From the NCBI GenBank assembly GCA_002683825.1, contig NYUD01000059.1, forward strand, positions 1-39,461: a stretch of 39,461 nucleotides of DNA, in the 5' to 3' direction. A model generated the notes under the pieces. The model did not search any database and had not been told where the DNA came from. It saw only the letters and a list, made by a program, of their open reading frames with translations. Made by a program: the position numbers and the translations under genes. Shown here piece after piece: positions 19,908 to 28,514 of the stretch (positions within the stretch are counted from its first letter, which is position 1; each line of letters starts with the position of its first letter). The DNA comes from Planctomycetota bacterium. Lineage in GTDB: Bacteria; Planctomycetota; UBA1135; GCA-002686595.

Positions 19908-20189
19908 GTGTTGAGCCGCCACCTTTCGGCTGCGCTCTCCGGCCTCGCCTGGGGCATCTCCGATGCCGCACGGGGATTGCCCGGAGGGGCCAGCACCCTC
20001 GGGTGCGTCTACCAGGGACTTGTCGCGACATTTGATGGGGTCACCTTCACAAGGTTCGTGGTCTTCCTGTGGCCCCTTGCCAGTCTGAATCACTGGTTCG
20101 CGGGCCGTTTCACATGGCATCCACTCACATCGACAGGAACACCGGACGAGGCGTGGTTGAGGATCGCCGGCCCCCTCTCGTCTCGTTGA
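19908..20189 (+). CDS. Possible small hypothetical protein
   Basis: A 93-codon frame starting at GTG 19908, six bases after GGAG. The product is Leu/Trp/Gly-rich, with a possible hydrophobic segment (FTRFVVFLWPLASLNHWF). It resembles nothing I recognise. It fills most of the 380-bp gap before the MetE-like gene. I found no riboswitch signature or clear terminator in the rest. Confidence 0.25.
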   Translation: MLSRHLSAALSGLAWGISDAARGLPGGASTLGCVYQGLVATFDGVTFTRFVVFLWPLASLNHWFAGRFTWHPLTSTGTPDEAWLRIAGPLSSR

Positions 20190-20254
20190 CCGGCAGCTGG
20201 TTTCCGGTGTACGGTCACCGCGTTCCGGATCCGATCACACCGTGAGGAGGCTCG

Positions 20255-21454
20255 ATGTACACCGTCACCAAGGACATCCTGTTGCCCTGTACCGTCACCG
20301 GTTCGTGGCCTCGGCCGAAGTGGTTCGACGACAGCATGTGGGGGCGCCCCCTGGACACCTGCATGATGGACGCCAGCTTCCGCGAGAAGTATCAGGATGC
20401 TCTCGCGACCGTCATCAGCGATGAAGATCGGGCCGGTCTCGACATCCTCACTCACGGCGACCTGCATTGTGACAACGACATGGCGGGCCGCTCCTGGCAC
20501 CACTACCCGCTGCAACGCTGGGCCGGTTTCGCCGGCGATCACCTGCAGTCGGAGGAGACCCGCTCTCCCTGGTTGCGCTACCCGCCCGGGACGTTGCTCA
20601 ACGAGATCTACACCGGATGGCGCTGGCCGCGCGTGGTCGGCAAGATCGAGCACCGTCCCCTCGACTACGACAAGATCTGGCGGATGGCCCAGGCCAAGAC
20701 CGACAAGCCGGTGCGTTTCGGTACCTGCTGCTCGCAGGTGATGGGCCTGTTTCTGGACATCCACACCCCCCACTACAAGGAGAACCAGGAGCTGATCTGG
20801 GACATGGCGGTGGCCATGAACAAGGAACTGCACGCGCTCAAGGATGCGGGCTGCCGGTGCATCCAGATCGAGGAGCCGACGCTTCACTTCTGGGCCAACA
20901 CCTACGGCAAGGACAGCGACGAGGTCCGCTTCATGCTCAAGGCGTTCAACCGCGAGGTGGAGGGTCTCGATGACATCGAGCTCTGGATCCACACCTGCTG
21001 GGGCAATCCCAACATGCAGCGGGTGATCGACAACGACAGCTACGAGGAGTCGTTCGAGCTGTACATGAACGAGTGCAAGGGAGACGTGTGGACCGTCGAG
21101 ATGACCGACCGCGGCTTCCGCGAGATCGAGTTGTTCGGCGCCGGCAAAGCCAATCTGCCCAAGAAGGTCTGCATCGGGGTCGTCAGTCACCGCCACCTGC
21201 AGGTCGACAGCCCCGGGCAGATCGCCGAGCGCATCCGCCACGCCCTCGAGTACATCGCACCGGAGCAGCTGATCATCTCGAGCGATTGCGGTTTCGGCCG
21301 TCAGGGTTGCAACCGCGACATCGCCTTCTTCAAGGCGACCGCCATCGCCCAGGGAGTCAACATCATCCGCAAGGAGCTGGGACTGCCGACCACCGACGTA
21401 CGTGCCGTGCTCCCCGAGTTGCAAACCGACATCGTGCCTAAGGTGGAGGCGTGA
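20255..21454 (+). CDS. MetE-like cobalamin-independent methyltransferase (catalytic half only)
   Basis: A zinc enzyme of the UROD/MetE superfamily. The four MetE zinc ligands are all placeable: His246 and Cys248 (WIHTCWG), Glu282 (VEMTDRG) and Cys345 (SSDCGFG). The N terminus, with TGSWPRP (15-21), and IQIEEPTL (203-210) are also family features. At 399 residues it lacks the N-terminal domain of full-length MetE (about 750 residues), like the stand-alone core methionine synthases. Zinc activates a thiol acceptor, probably homocysteine; the methyl donor may not be folylpolyglutamate, because the N-terminal half is missing. GAGGAGG lies five bases before the ATG, a perfect Shine-Dalgarno. Exact substrates are not decidable from sequence. 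Confidence 0.82.
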   Translation: MYTVTKDILLPCTVTGSWPRPKWFDDSMWGRPLDTCMMDASFREKYQDALATVISDEDRAGLDILTHGDLHCDNDMAGRSWHHYPLQRWAGFAGDHLQSEETRSPWLRYPPGTLLNEIYTGWRWPRVVGKIEHRPLDYDKIWRMAQAKTDKPVRFGTCCSQVMGLFLDIHTPHYKENQELIWDMAVAMNKELHALKDAGCRCIQIEEPTLHFWANTYGKDSDEVRFMLKAFNREVEGLDDIELWIHTCWGNPNMQRVIDNDSYEESFELYMNECKGDVWTVEMTDRGFREIELFGAGKANLPKKVCIGVVSHRHLQVDSPGQIAERIRHALEYIAPEQLIISSDCGFGRQGCNRDIAFFKATAIAQGVNIIRKELGLPTTDVRAVLPELQTDIVPKVEA

Positions 21455-21948
21455 GTGGTGGGGTTTGATGGGAAGCGACGCGGTGGCCTCGAGGCTCCGT
21501 TCCCCGACGGTTTCAGGATGTAGATGCTCGCCGTCGTCTTGCCGTTCTCTCCCGGCTGCTTGCGGCGGTCTATTCCACAGCGCGGGTGCGTCCTTCGGTC
21601 CGAATCGGCTGCGAGGTCGAGCCCCTGAAGACCCACCCACCGGCCATATTTCAGCGGGCCGGCTGGACCGCCGAGTGGCTCGGCAAGCGCCTGAAAAACG
21701 TCCACACCCGCAAGAATTCCGGCCAAACCGAGATGACGATCGAGCCCGTAGATGGAGCCCGAAAAATCACAGACTTGGAGCTCATCGAGGAGTTTCGCAC
21801 CGACCCCTACGCACTTGCACTGAGACGAGTCCGTCCGGGGAGCGAGGGTGTCCTTGACAAAGCGGCCCATCAGCACCTTGGGCTAGTCAAGTACCAGGTG
21901 TTATCATTGGGGAGAGTGCTCCCTAGCCAAACAGAAGAGGAACCCGCT
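21455..21948 (+). other. Intergenic stretch without an assigned gene
   Basis: A frame is open from a GTG at 21586 straight into the downstream TPR-like gene. Its product (for example GWTAEWLGKRLKNVHTRK, KITDLELIEEF) has protein-like composition but matches nothing I know and lacks a ribosome site. It may be a decayed gene end or chance. A promoter candidate lies at 21878-21907. Confidence 0.4.
21878..21907 (+). promoter_or_regulatory. Promoter candidate for the secreted TPR-like gene
   Basis: TTGGGC (21878-21883), an 18-base spacer and TATCAT (21902-21907), a 5/6 match to the -10 consensus, about 40 bases before the ATG at 21949. Confidence 0.4.
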
Positions 21949-22971
21949 ATGACTCCGGCCAAGACTCTGATCGCCTGCTTCGGCCTCCTGCCGCTCCTTG
22001 CCGCCGTAGGCACCGCCCAACACGAACTGGTCCTGAAAGACCACCACCACGTCATGCACGGGGAGGTCGTGTCGAGCACCGGGGCTTCGGTAACGTTCGA
22101 GCACGTGGTCGGCGAAACGTCCGAGACGCAGGTGTACAGCGTCGACCAGATCGACCCCCACTCCTTCTACATCATCCGCAAGTATGCGGTCGGTGACGAT
22201 GCTGCAGCGAAGGTGTCGCTCGGTGAGTACTGCATGGCGAACGGTCTGTACACGAGGGCGCGCAACCAGTTCGAAGAGGCGCGCAGGCTGGACGCGTCCT
22301 TGAAGCTCGGCGACAAGCTGGCGCAGTGCCGGGAAGGCACGGCATCACAGATGCTCGCCCAGGCACAGGCCCTGCTCGAGAAGAAGCAATTCTCTAAGGC
22401 CTACAGGAAAACCGCCGAGATCATCCGCGTCTTCGGAAACACACCCTCAGGTGCCAAGGCGCGCGAAACGATGGGTACGATCCACGACCGCAACGTCTCC
22501 GCGCGCAAGACACGAGAGGCCGCATATGACGCGAAGGAGGGCGGACAAGAGATCAAGCACATCGAGGAACTGATCGGGCGGGCAGGGAAAGAGAACACGG
22601 AGGCTCTGCAAGACAAGTCGATGTCCGGGGCCCAACGCGGATTCGGGAAGTCCATCAAGTCCTACAAACACGCCCTGAAGGAGCTCGAGGGAGTCGCGAA
22701 GCAGTACAAAGGCAGCCCGCAGCTCACTCAGCACGTCGAGGGCATGCTCGCGGAGACCAAGGAAGACCTGATCGAGGTCTACTTGAATCTGGGCAGCATC
22801 TACATGACCCAGACGAACTACCAGCGCGCCCTGCTGGAGGCTAACTCCGCCCTGGCCGTCGATCCGAAAAGCCCAAGGGCGAAGTCGTTCCGCGCGAGCG
22901 TCGCCACGGCCTCGGGCGACACCGACATCGGGGTCTACCCCATCCGCCGCGTCCGACTCCCCATCCGCTAG
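21949..22971 (+). CDS. Secreted TPR-like repeat protein
   Basis: A 340-residue exported protein. MTPAKTLIACFGLLPLLAAVGTAQ is a clear signal peptide with likely cleavage after the AxA-like TAQ. A short beta region (about 25-75) precedes helical repeats with TPR-like spacing: ANGLYTRARNQFEEARRLD (about 98-116), LLEKKQFSKAYRKTAEIIRVF and a well-formed final pair, LGSIYMTQTNYQRALLEANSALAVDP. The central region is Lys/Glu-rich and may be coiled coil. AGAGGA seven bases before ATG 21949 supports this start over upstream in-frame codons. Such proteins scaffold complexes in the periplasm; no partner is evident here. Confidence 0.8.
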   Translation: MTPAKTLIACFGLLPLLAAVGTAQHELVLKDHHHVMHGEVVSSTGASVTFEHVVGETSETQVYSVDQIDPHSFYIIRKYAVGDDAAAKVSLGEYCMANGLYTRARNQFEEARRLDASLKLGDKLAQCREGTASQMLAQAQALLEKKQFSKAYRKTAEIIRVFGNTPSGAKARETMGTIHDRNVSARKTREAAYDAKEGGQEIKHIEELIGRAGKENTEALQDKSMSGAQRGFGKSIKSYKHALKELEGVAKQYKGSPQLTQHVEGMLAETKEDLIEVYLNLGSIYMTQTNYQRALLEANSALAVDPKSPRAKSFRASVATASGDTDIGVYPIRRVRLPIR

Positions 22972-23141
22972 ACCCGAGAGGCGTCGGCATGCGTAGCTCG
23001 TCGGCATGTCGACGCGACGTGGCTCGATCCTCGTATCCGGCGCTCGGGAACCGAAACCGACCGAGGCGATCCGACCGACGGGGTTTACTGCACCTTCGGC
23101 TAAATGGACTGCTGGGAGATCCGGCTGTAGAGTGACCGGCT

Positions 23142-23552
23142 GTGGGCTCGCACATCATCGCCGGACTGAAGTACCACGATTGCAAGGCCGCCATCGCCTT
23201 CCTCTGCGAGGCCTTCGGCTTCGAGCGCCACGTGGTCCACGAAGCCGAGGATGCCAGCATCCTCCATGCGCAACTCAAGCGCGGCGACGACATGATCATG
23301 CTGGGCAGCGTTCGCACCGAGGACGACCCTTTCGCCCCCTACTCGACAACCCCCAGGGACACCGGCGGTGGATGCACCATGAGCACGTACATCATCGTCT
23401 CGGACGTGGACGTTCACCACGACCGCGCCGTCTCTGCCGGCGCCAAGGTCGTCTACCCGCCCACCGAGCAGGACTACGGCGGTCGGAACTACTCCGCCCT
23501 CGACCCCGAGGGAAACATCTGGCACTTCGGCGACTACGACCCCTGGGCCTGA
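23142..23552 (+). CDS. VOC-superfamily (glyoxalase/bleomycin-resistance-like) protein
   Basis: 136 residues with the paired beta-alpha-beta-beta-beta layout of the vicinal oxygen chelate fold. AGLKYHDCKAAIAFLCEAFGFERH opens the first half, ILHAQLKRGDDMIMLG follows, and YIIVSDVDVHHDRAVSAGAKVVYPP and RNYSALDPEGNIWHFGDY form the second. The closing DPEGNxWxFG is a family hallmark. Metal ligands are not certain, so it could be an enzyme or a binding protein. The start is GTG with a poor Shine-Dalgarno. It lies 170 bp after the TPR-like gene and 96 bp before the sulfatase-like gene. Confidence 0.82.
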   Translation: MGSHIIAGLKYHDCKAAIAFLCEAFGFERHVVHEAEDASILHAQLKRGDDMIMLGSVRTEDDPFAPYSTTPRDTGGGCTMSTYIIVSDVDVHHDRAVSAGAKVVYPPTEQDYGGRNYSALDPEGNIWHFGDYDPWA

Positions 23553-23648
23553 GGCTCCGGGTCGCCCGTCCCCGTCCGCTTGCAGCCCACGGGCAACCAC
23601 GGCATCGCCGGAACCGCCGCAACGGCCGCGTACCGCTCGGCGTAGTGA

Positions 23649-25046
23649 ATGCTTTCTGCGAGGGGATCGACGGCCTCAGGAATAGAATCGAGCGTCTTGG
23701 CTCCCAAGCTCCTCGCCACCTGCGCCATCCTCGCCGCCGTCTGTGCCTGCGCCGGTGACGCTGAAAAGAAGCCGCAGCGGATCGTCGTCATCACCGTCGA
23801 CACCCTGCGCCACGACTGCTTCGCGTCCAGCGAGCGCGACGAGCCGTTGATGCCCCAGACGCTTCGTTTCGCCCGACGCGGACTCGTCTTCGATCACTTC
23901 TACGCCACCGCCGCCAGCACGCAACCGACGCACGCCTCGCTGTTTACGGGCTTGCACCCGTGGCAACACGGCGTCGTTCGCAACGGTTGCGTTCTCAGCC
24001 CCGAACACGAGACGATCGTCGAAAAATTGAAGGCGCGGGGTTTTGCCACAGGTGCGGTCGTTTCGTCGTTTCCCGTCCACTCGAAGTTCGGGTTGGCTCA
24101 AGGCTTCGATGCCTACGACGACGACTTCACATTCGAGCGCAAGAAGATCAAGGACGAGTGGCTGGGCGTCGAGACGACGGGCGAATACTTCTATTCGGTC
24201 TCCTCCGATATCACCGACAAAGCACTCGCAACGCTCGACAAGCTGGGCGAGGCGGATGACGCGAGCCAGTTTCTGTGGGTGCACTACTTCGATCCCCACG
24301 ATCCCTACGGAGACTTCGAGGAGATCCCGTCGGTCTACTTCCGCTTGCGAATCCTCGCGCGGAATAAGTCGCCGCTACTGGGACCCACGATCAAGCGCGC
24401 GCGTGCGCTGTACGAAAAAGACGTGCGTCGCCTCGACGGCCAGCTGGGGCGGCTCTTTCTGCGTCTGATCGAAGACGAAGAGAAGTTCGAGACGCACGTC
24501 ATTTTCACGTCGGATCACGGCGAGAGCTTCGGCGAGCGTGGCGGTCCTTTCGGACATGGCCACCATCTGATCGAAGAGCAACTTCACGTCCCCACCTTTC
24601 TCGTCTCGCCCCGAGTAAGTGCGGGACGCGCCACGGACACAGCCGGCACCGTCGATCTGGCCGCCACGATCCTCGCCCTGGCAAACGACCCTCGACCCTC
24701 GCCCTGTGGTCGAGATCTGACGGCTGCCGCGAAACCCGGCGAGCGCTTCGGGGCTTTCGGCATGCGCAGCACCTTCGACGACGAGGTCAAGGTCACTCAG
24801 GCCGATGGGCGCGACCTACGCGTCGACACGCCGCGCTTCTACGCGGTGCGCGGGGGGCACATCTGGTCGGGCGATGAGAGCGAGATCTTCGAAGCCGACG
24901 AGACCCCCGTGAGCGTGCCCGGCTTTGCGGACGAGCTGAAGGAGATCTTCGCAGGCTTCCGCGCAACCCTGGACCGCACCCGCACCTTCGAGCTCGACGA
25001 CCCCGAGACGCGCGCAACGCTGAAGGCGCTCGGCTATACGGAATGA
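23649..25046 (+). CDS. Sulfatase-fold lipoprotein with a Thr nucleophile position (probable phosphoesterase)
   Basis: An exported alkaline-phosphatase-superfamily hydrolase with sulfatase layout. Lipobox-like AAVCAC lies at 29-34. Metal-binding Asp51 is in VITVDTLRHD, the nucleophile segment is STQPTHASLFTGLHP (90-104), and later come TSDHGESFGE and GHGHHLIEEQLHVP. In true sulfatases the nucleophile segment reads C/S-x-P-S-R and the Cys or Ser becomes formylglycine; here the aligned residue is Thr91 and the Arg is His95. Thr at this position is the rule in phosphoethanolamine transferases and several phosphodiesterases, so phosphoester or phosphonate chemistry is more likely. The C terminus ends LKALGYTE, common in sulfatase-like proteins. 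The start may be ATG 23649 or TTG 23697. Confidence 0.85.
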   Translation: MLSARGSTASGIESSVLAPKLLATCAILAAVCACAGDAEKKPQRIVVITVDTLRHDCFASSERDEPLMPQTLRFARRGLVFDHFYATAASTQPTHASLFTGLHPWQHGVVRNGCVLSPEHETIVEKLKARGFATGAVVSSFPVHSKFGLAQGFDAYDDDFTFERKKIKDEWLGVETTGEYFYSVSSDITDKALATLDKLGEADDASQFLWVHYFDPHDPYGDFEEIPSVYFRLRILARNKSPLLGPTIKRARALYEKDVRRLDGQLGRLFLRLIEDEEKFETHVIFTSDHGESFGERGGPFGHGHHLIEEQLHVPTFLVSPRVSAGRATDTAGTVDLAATILALANDPRPSPCGRDLTAAAKPGERFGAFGMRSTFDDEVKVTQADGRDLRVDTPRFYAVRGGHIWSGDESEIFEADETPVSVPGFADELKEIFAGFRATLDRTRTFELDDPETRATLKALGYTE

Positions 25047-25160
25047 GCTCGAAGAGGGGCGTTGACTTCAAGCCGAGATCGTGAGCCATCGACCGTCGGG
25101 ATGGCCGGGGTATCGACGGCCGCTTGCAGGGAGCGCAGGCCGATACACCGGGGCCGCGGA

Positions 25161-26249
25161 TCAGTGGGTACGCTGCTCGCTTCCCTCGAGGAGCTCCTGG
25201 AGGACCGGGAAGAACAAGTCTGCTTGCCTGACGAATCCCAGATCGCTCGGGTGTGAACCGTCGACGGTGTCCTCGTTACCCAAAAGCTCGGCGCCTTCGA
25301 GGTATTGGAGGTGCGGGACTCCCTCGCGCTGCAGCGCCTCGAACCCGGCCTTCAGCGCGGCGCGGCTCGCGGCGTGATGGCGCTGCCGGGAGGGTTGCAG
25401 GAAGGAGTTCGAGAAGCTGCGGTCTTCGACGAGCAGGATCGGGGTGTCCGGACGGTGACGCCTGAGCCGCTTGACGAAGGGAACGACGCGTTCAGAGACC
25501 TGCGCGCCGTTCATGTTCGGCAGGCAGTCGACGACGTAGACGGCGGGCTCCAGCTCTCCGAGGAGGTCCGCGATTTCCATGTCCATCGTCCCGTTGCCCG
25601 AGAAGCCCAGGTTGATGACGGGCCGGTCGAGGCGCCGTCCCAGGATCGCGGGGTGGGGCATGCCCGGACGGGACGCGCAGCCGCCGTGGGTGATGGAGGT
25701 TCCGTAGAAGACGATCGGCAGCGAGAGCCCCCGTGGGTGGTCGGGCCCGGGCCCGATCTTCGACCCCTCCAACACGCCGATCTCACAGGAGCTGACGCCG
25801 TTGTAGAGGGGGAGGTAGAGCCTGTACTCCCGGGTGCCCTCGGGGAGATCGCTGATGAGAGTCGCTGTCATCTCCTTTCGTGTCGGACGCGGGCACGCCA
25901 GCCAGCGCCAGGTCCCCTCCACGTCGCGGACGTAGAGGTCGACCCCGCTGACCCCTGTCGCGGGCATGTGAGGCATGGAGAGTCCGTCGCTCCGCAAACT
26001 CCAGCGGCAGGCGATCGAGGTGGAGTCCGTGACGAAGCGCGCGCACATCCCCGCCGAGTCGCGGGACAGCTTCCACACCGGGTCTCGGACGACGCCCTCG
26101 GCCTTTCTCGGCAGCCGGTCGAAGGGACTCCGCACCTCGGTCCACCCCTGGCCCTCGAAGGCCAGCTCGCGCACATCCGTCCACGAGAACTCGGGATCCT
26201 CGGTGGCGGCGGTGAGAGCGAATGCAGCGAGGACGGTGATGCAGTTCAT
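25161..26249 (-). CDS. Secreted SGNH/GDSL hydrolase with N-terminal GxDLY domain
   Basis: A probable esterase or carbohydrate deacetylase. A short signal-like N terminus (MNCITVLAAFALTAAT) is followed by the N-terminal beta domain carrying GVDLY (102-106). The SGNH domain follows: block I FYGTSITHGG with nucleophile Ser185, block II GFSGNG (Gly/Asn), and a final GSHPSDLGF with the catalytic Asp/His near residue 338. The two-domain order is the same as in the known GxDLY-SGNH family. Its start codon lies directly behind a perfect 9-bp inverted repeat (26251-26277) that includes the Shine-Dalgarno. It converges with the sulfatase-like gene, leaving a 114-bp gap without a T-rich terminator. Confidence 0.88.
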   Translation of the reverse strand: MNCITVLAAFALTAATEDPEFSWTDVRELAFEGQGWTEVRSPFDRLPRKAEGVVRDPVWKLSRDSAGMCARFVTDSTSIACRWSLRSDGLSMPHMPATGVSGVDLYVRDVEGTWRWLACPRPTRKEMTATLISDLPEGTREYRLYLPLYNGVSSCEIGVLEGSKIGPGPDHPRGLSLPIVFYGTSITHGGCASRPGMPHPAILGRRLDRPVINLGFSGNGTMDMEIADLLGELEPAVYVVDCLPNMNGAQVSERVVPFVKRLRRHRPDTPILLVEDRSFSNSFLQPSRQRHHAASRAALKAGFEALQREGVPHLQYLEGAELLGNEDTVDGSHPSDLGFVRQADLFFPVLQELLEGSEQRTH

Positions 26250-26250
26250 G

Positions 26251-26277
26251 CCAGGATCCTACCGGATCGGATCCTGG
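26251..26277 (-). promoter_or_regulatory. Hairpin containing the SGNH hydrolase ribosome-binding site
   Basis: ccaggatcc (26251-26259) and ggatcctgg (26269-26277) form a perfect 9-bp stem with a 9-base loop. The minus-strand 3' arm contains AGGA, six bases before the ATG at 26249, so the folded mRNA would hide the Shine-Dalgarno. It could instead be a dyad operator or a terminator for the upstream gene (no T-run). Confidence 0.5.
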
Positions 26278-26294
26278 GGTGCGGAACTCCGCGG

Positions 26295-27101
26295 CTAGCC
26301 CCCCCCGCCGTCTCGAGTGGGAGTCCAGGTAAAGCCGGTGGTGAAGGCGAGGTCCGGCGCATCGTCGCCATGGCCGACCAAGAGGCCGAAGTCCCATGCG
26401 AAGAGGGGGCTGGGCAGCCAGCCAGCGCCGGCTTGCACGAGGAGCTCTTCGATGTCGTCGGACGGAACCAGGAAGCCGGCAACTTCGAGAAAGGCGAACC
26501 AGTGCTCGCGCACCGGCGCCGAGGCCAGGATCCCGAAGGTGTGGGCCACGTCGACGCCGGAACCGTCCGAATCCTCCTGAAAGAGGACGGACCAGGTCGG
26601 GTTGAAGCCGATCCCAGCCAGCGACTTGGTGAGCGTGAACGTGGTGCCGAACGCCGGCCCGTCGTGAGCCCGGACGTCGTCCTCACCGAGAGGAAAGACG
26701 ATGTTCAAACCGCCGAGGATCCCGGGACGCCCTTCGGTCTCGTCGACGAACCGATGACGAACTCCCAGCTCGGCGTTGCCGTGGCCCTGGAGATCCTCAC
26801 CCGTCGGAAAGGAAACCAGAAACGGAAACCACGCTGCAAAGACCTCGAAGCGTTCGGTAGCCCCCCACTTGAGCGTTCCGGAGGACTCGAACCTGTCGTC
26901 CGGGTCGCTGAAGAGACCGAGCTCCAGCTCGAAGCCTCGAGCCGTGGTCGTGGCCGTGTCGTCCAGCAAAGAGGAACGCACCGGAGGGGGCGCGACCGGC
27001 CGGGTATCGATTCCCCGGCATGCGCTCAGGACTCCCAGCAAGAACGCCAGCCACGGGAAGGGGAGTCTCGGGTTGAGCTCGCCTACCTGCTCGTCGTGCA
27101 T
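26295..27101 (-). CDS. Lipid-anchored outer-membrane beta-barrel-like protein (MetA-type transporter-like)
   Basis: 268 residues. FLLGVLSACRG gives a lipobox with Cys28. From about residue 45 the sequence alternates hydrophobic and polar residues with aromatic caps in repeated strands: FELELGLFSDPDDRFESSGTLKWG, FEVFAAWFPFLVSF, HGNAELGVRHRF, LGGLNIVFPLG, FAFLEVAGFLVP, AWDFGLLVGHG, LAFTTGFTWT. This resembles the putative outer-membrane transporters grouped with phenol-degradation MetA. A barrel carrying a lipobox is unusual, so the Cys may be fortuitous. ATG 27101 lacks a good Shine-Dalgarno; the frame is open upstream to 27203 but that part is Arg-rich and unlikely. It is 45 bp before the SGNH hydrolase on the same strand. 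Confidence 0.65.
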   Translation of the reverse strand: MHDEQVGELNPRLPFPWLAFLLGVLSACRGIDTRPVAPPPVRSSLLDDTATTTARGFELELGLFSDPDDRFESSGTLKWGATERFEVFAAWFPFLVSFPTGEDLQGHGNAELGVRHRFVDETEGRPGILGGLNIVFPLGEDDVRAHDGPAFGTTFTLTKSLAGIGFNPTWSVLFQEDSDGSGVDVAHTFGILASAPVREHWFAFLEVAGFLVPSDDIEELLVQAGAGWLPSPLFAWDFGLLVGHGDDAPDLAFTTGFTWTPTRDGGGG

Positions 27102-27309
27102 CCAGAGCAGCGACACGTCTCGCACGGCTTCGGTGCGACCGCAGCGCTTCCCGCGGGAGCGAATATCGAGGGCTGCCATGCCGGCAAGAGCTTGCCGAAT
27201 CAATTCGTCGGGATCATCAGGAGAACCCCCGCATTCGGCAGGGATTCTCGCGCTTGCTGAAGCCGCGACAAGTATTGAAGAAGAGTGAAGGTGGTCTTGG
27301 AGTCTGGAT

Positions 27310-27636
27310 GTGTTCGCCTACAGCGCCCAGCGCGGCGACTGGACCAGCCCGGGGCCGCACGTCTATGCCGACAGCGCCGTTTTGGGCGAAAACGTCCTGT
27401 GGCTGGAGGACGGCGGAAGGCTCTGGGCGTTCGGGTCCCTGTGCGAGGGACACGTCTGGTACGACTGGCCCAACGGCACCGAGTACCACATCCCCGCCGA
27501 CGGTCTGATCCAGGCCGCGTTCCCGATTCCGGCCGGCCTGCAACCCGTCAAGCACTTCTTCTTCCAGCCGTTGATCCTGAACGGAATGAACCAGGTGTAT
27601 CTCGGCAACCGTTTCGATCCGGCCTGGATCTTCTAG
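27310..27636 (+). CDS. Short secreted-protein C-terminal fragment
   Basis: A frame open from 27289 (stop TGA 27286-27288) to 27636, with GTG 27310 as the only likely start and no Shine-Dalgarno. The 108 residues lack a signal peptide but look like the end of a larger extracellular beta-rich protein: VLWLEDGGRLWAFGS, then AFPIPAGLQPVKHFFFQPLILNGMNQVYLGNRFDP. Such tails close many secreted proteins of planctomycete-like genomes (from memory). It is most likely a truncated remnant of a decayed gene, though a genuine small protein cannot be excluded. Confidence 0.45.
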   Translation: MFAYSAQRGDWTSPGPHVYADSAVLGENVLWLEDGGRLWAFGSLCEGHVWYDWPNGTEYHIPADGLIQAAFPIPAGLQPVKHFFFQPLILNGMNQVYLGNRFDPAWIF

Positions 27637-27733
27637 CCGCGAATTCCGGCCGCCCCGGGCAGCCGGGCCGGTGGCACCGGGCCCGTCGGCCGGGGCTCTT
27701 GCGTCGTTCTGAGTTGGATCCGAAGATCCCCCT

Positions 27734-28483
27734 GTGAGACCGCTCGTTCTTCTGCACGGGTTTGCCTGCGAACCCGACCACTTCGACGGTCTCATATCCG
27801 AGTTCCCTGAACGCCGGGCCCATGCCATCGCCTGGCGTGATCATCTGGATTGCTCACGCCCTCCGGTCGACGCGGTGAGCGATCTCGTCGATCACCTGGC
27901 GGCTTACTTACGAGAGCGCGATCTGGCCGATGCCGTGATGGTCGGGCACAGCCTGGGCGGGGAGTTGGCCCTCCTGTTGGCAGCTCGTTGCGATCTGACG
28001 GCCTCGGGAGTCGTCATGATCGATGCGAGCCAGCCGCTCACCTCGGACCGACGCGAAGAGTACGTGCGTATCGGCCGGTCTTTTCTCGACAAGCTCGCCG
28101 TGGATTCCCAGGAACACGTCCAGGCCGACTTCGCGGAGTGGGCGCAGACGCGCTTGCGCGAGCAATGCTTCCTGATCGACGACGATCCGGCGCTGGTCGA
28201 TCGTATCGTCGCGCAAGTCAGCCGCAGCCCCGTAGGGCCGAATGCGATCGCCCTCGTCGGTGCGGCTCAGCAGGACACAGGGGCCGCGCTGGTCCGGATC
28301 GAATGCCCGATTCTGGCCGTCGGGAGCAGCCATCCATTCACCTCGATCGGGGATCTCCGCGCGATTCGTCCCGACGTCGAGTACCGCCAGACCCGCCGCG
28401 GTGGACATTTCGTGATGTTCTTCGCAGCCGAGGAGCTGGCGGACTTCGTAGGCGGTTTCCTGAACGATTCGATCGTCGACTGA
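27734..28483 (+). CDS. Alpha/beta hydrolase
   Basis: A soluble 249-residue serine hydrolase of the alpha/beta fold. The oxyanion motif HGF lies at 8-10, the nucleophile elbow GHSLGG at 71-76 (Ser73) and the catalytic His225 in RRGGHFVMF. The acid is probably Asp or Glu after the sixth strand (CPILAVGSSH, about 191-200) but is not assigned. The cap region (about 105-165) is short and charged. The start is GTG at 27734; a true Shine-Dalgarno is not obvious. Substrate unknown; esterase or C-C hydrolase activity would both fit. Confidence 0.85.
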   Translation: MRPLVLLHGFACEPDHFDGLISEFPERRAHAIAWRDHLDCSRPPVDAVSDLVDHLAAYLRERDLADAVMVGHSLGGELALLLAARCDLTASGVVMIDASQPLTSDRREEYVRIGRSFLDKLAVDSQEHVQADFAEWAQTRLREQCFLIDDDPALVDRIVAQVSRSPVGPNAIALVGAAQQDTGAALVRIECPILAVGSSHPFTSIGDLRAIRPDVEYRQTRRGGHFVMFFAAEELADFVGGFLNDSIVD

Positions 28484-28514
28484 CGGAGCTACCGCTTCAC
28501 CGGACCGATTCACG

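Noticed and set aside
19875..20254. SAM, SAH or cobalamin riboswitch ahead of the MetE-like gene
   Set aside because: I could not find the conserved core motifs of any of these. A covariance search would be needed to be sure.
20090..21640. 516-codon minus-strand open frame
   Set aside because: It is antisense to the MetE-like gene, whose zinc ligands and ribosome site are clear.
23649..25046. Formylglycine-dependent sulfatase
   Set aside because: The required C/S-x-P-S-R motif is absent; Thr and His occupy the key positions.
25305..27260. 651-codon plus-strand open frame
   Set aside because: It is antisense to the SGNH hydrolase and the barrel-like protein, which carry real motifs. High GC content makes long shadow frames common here.
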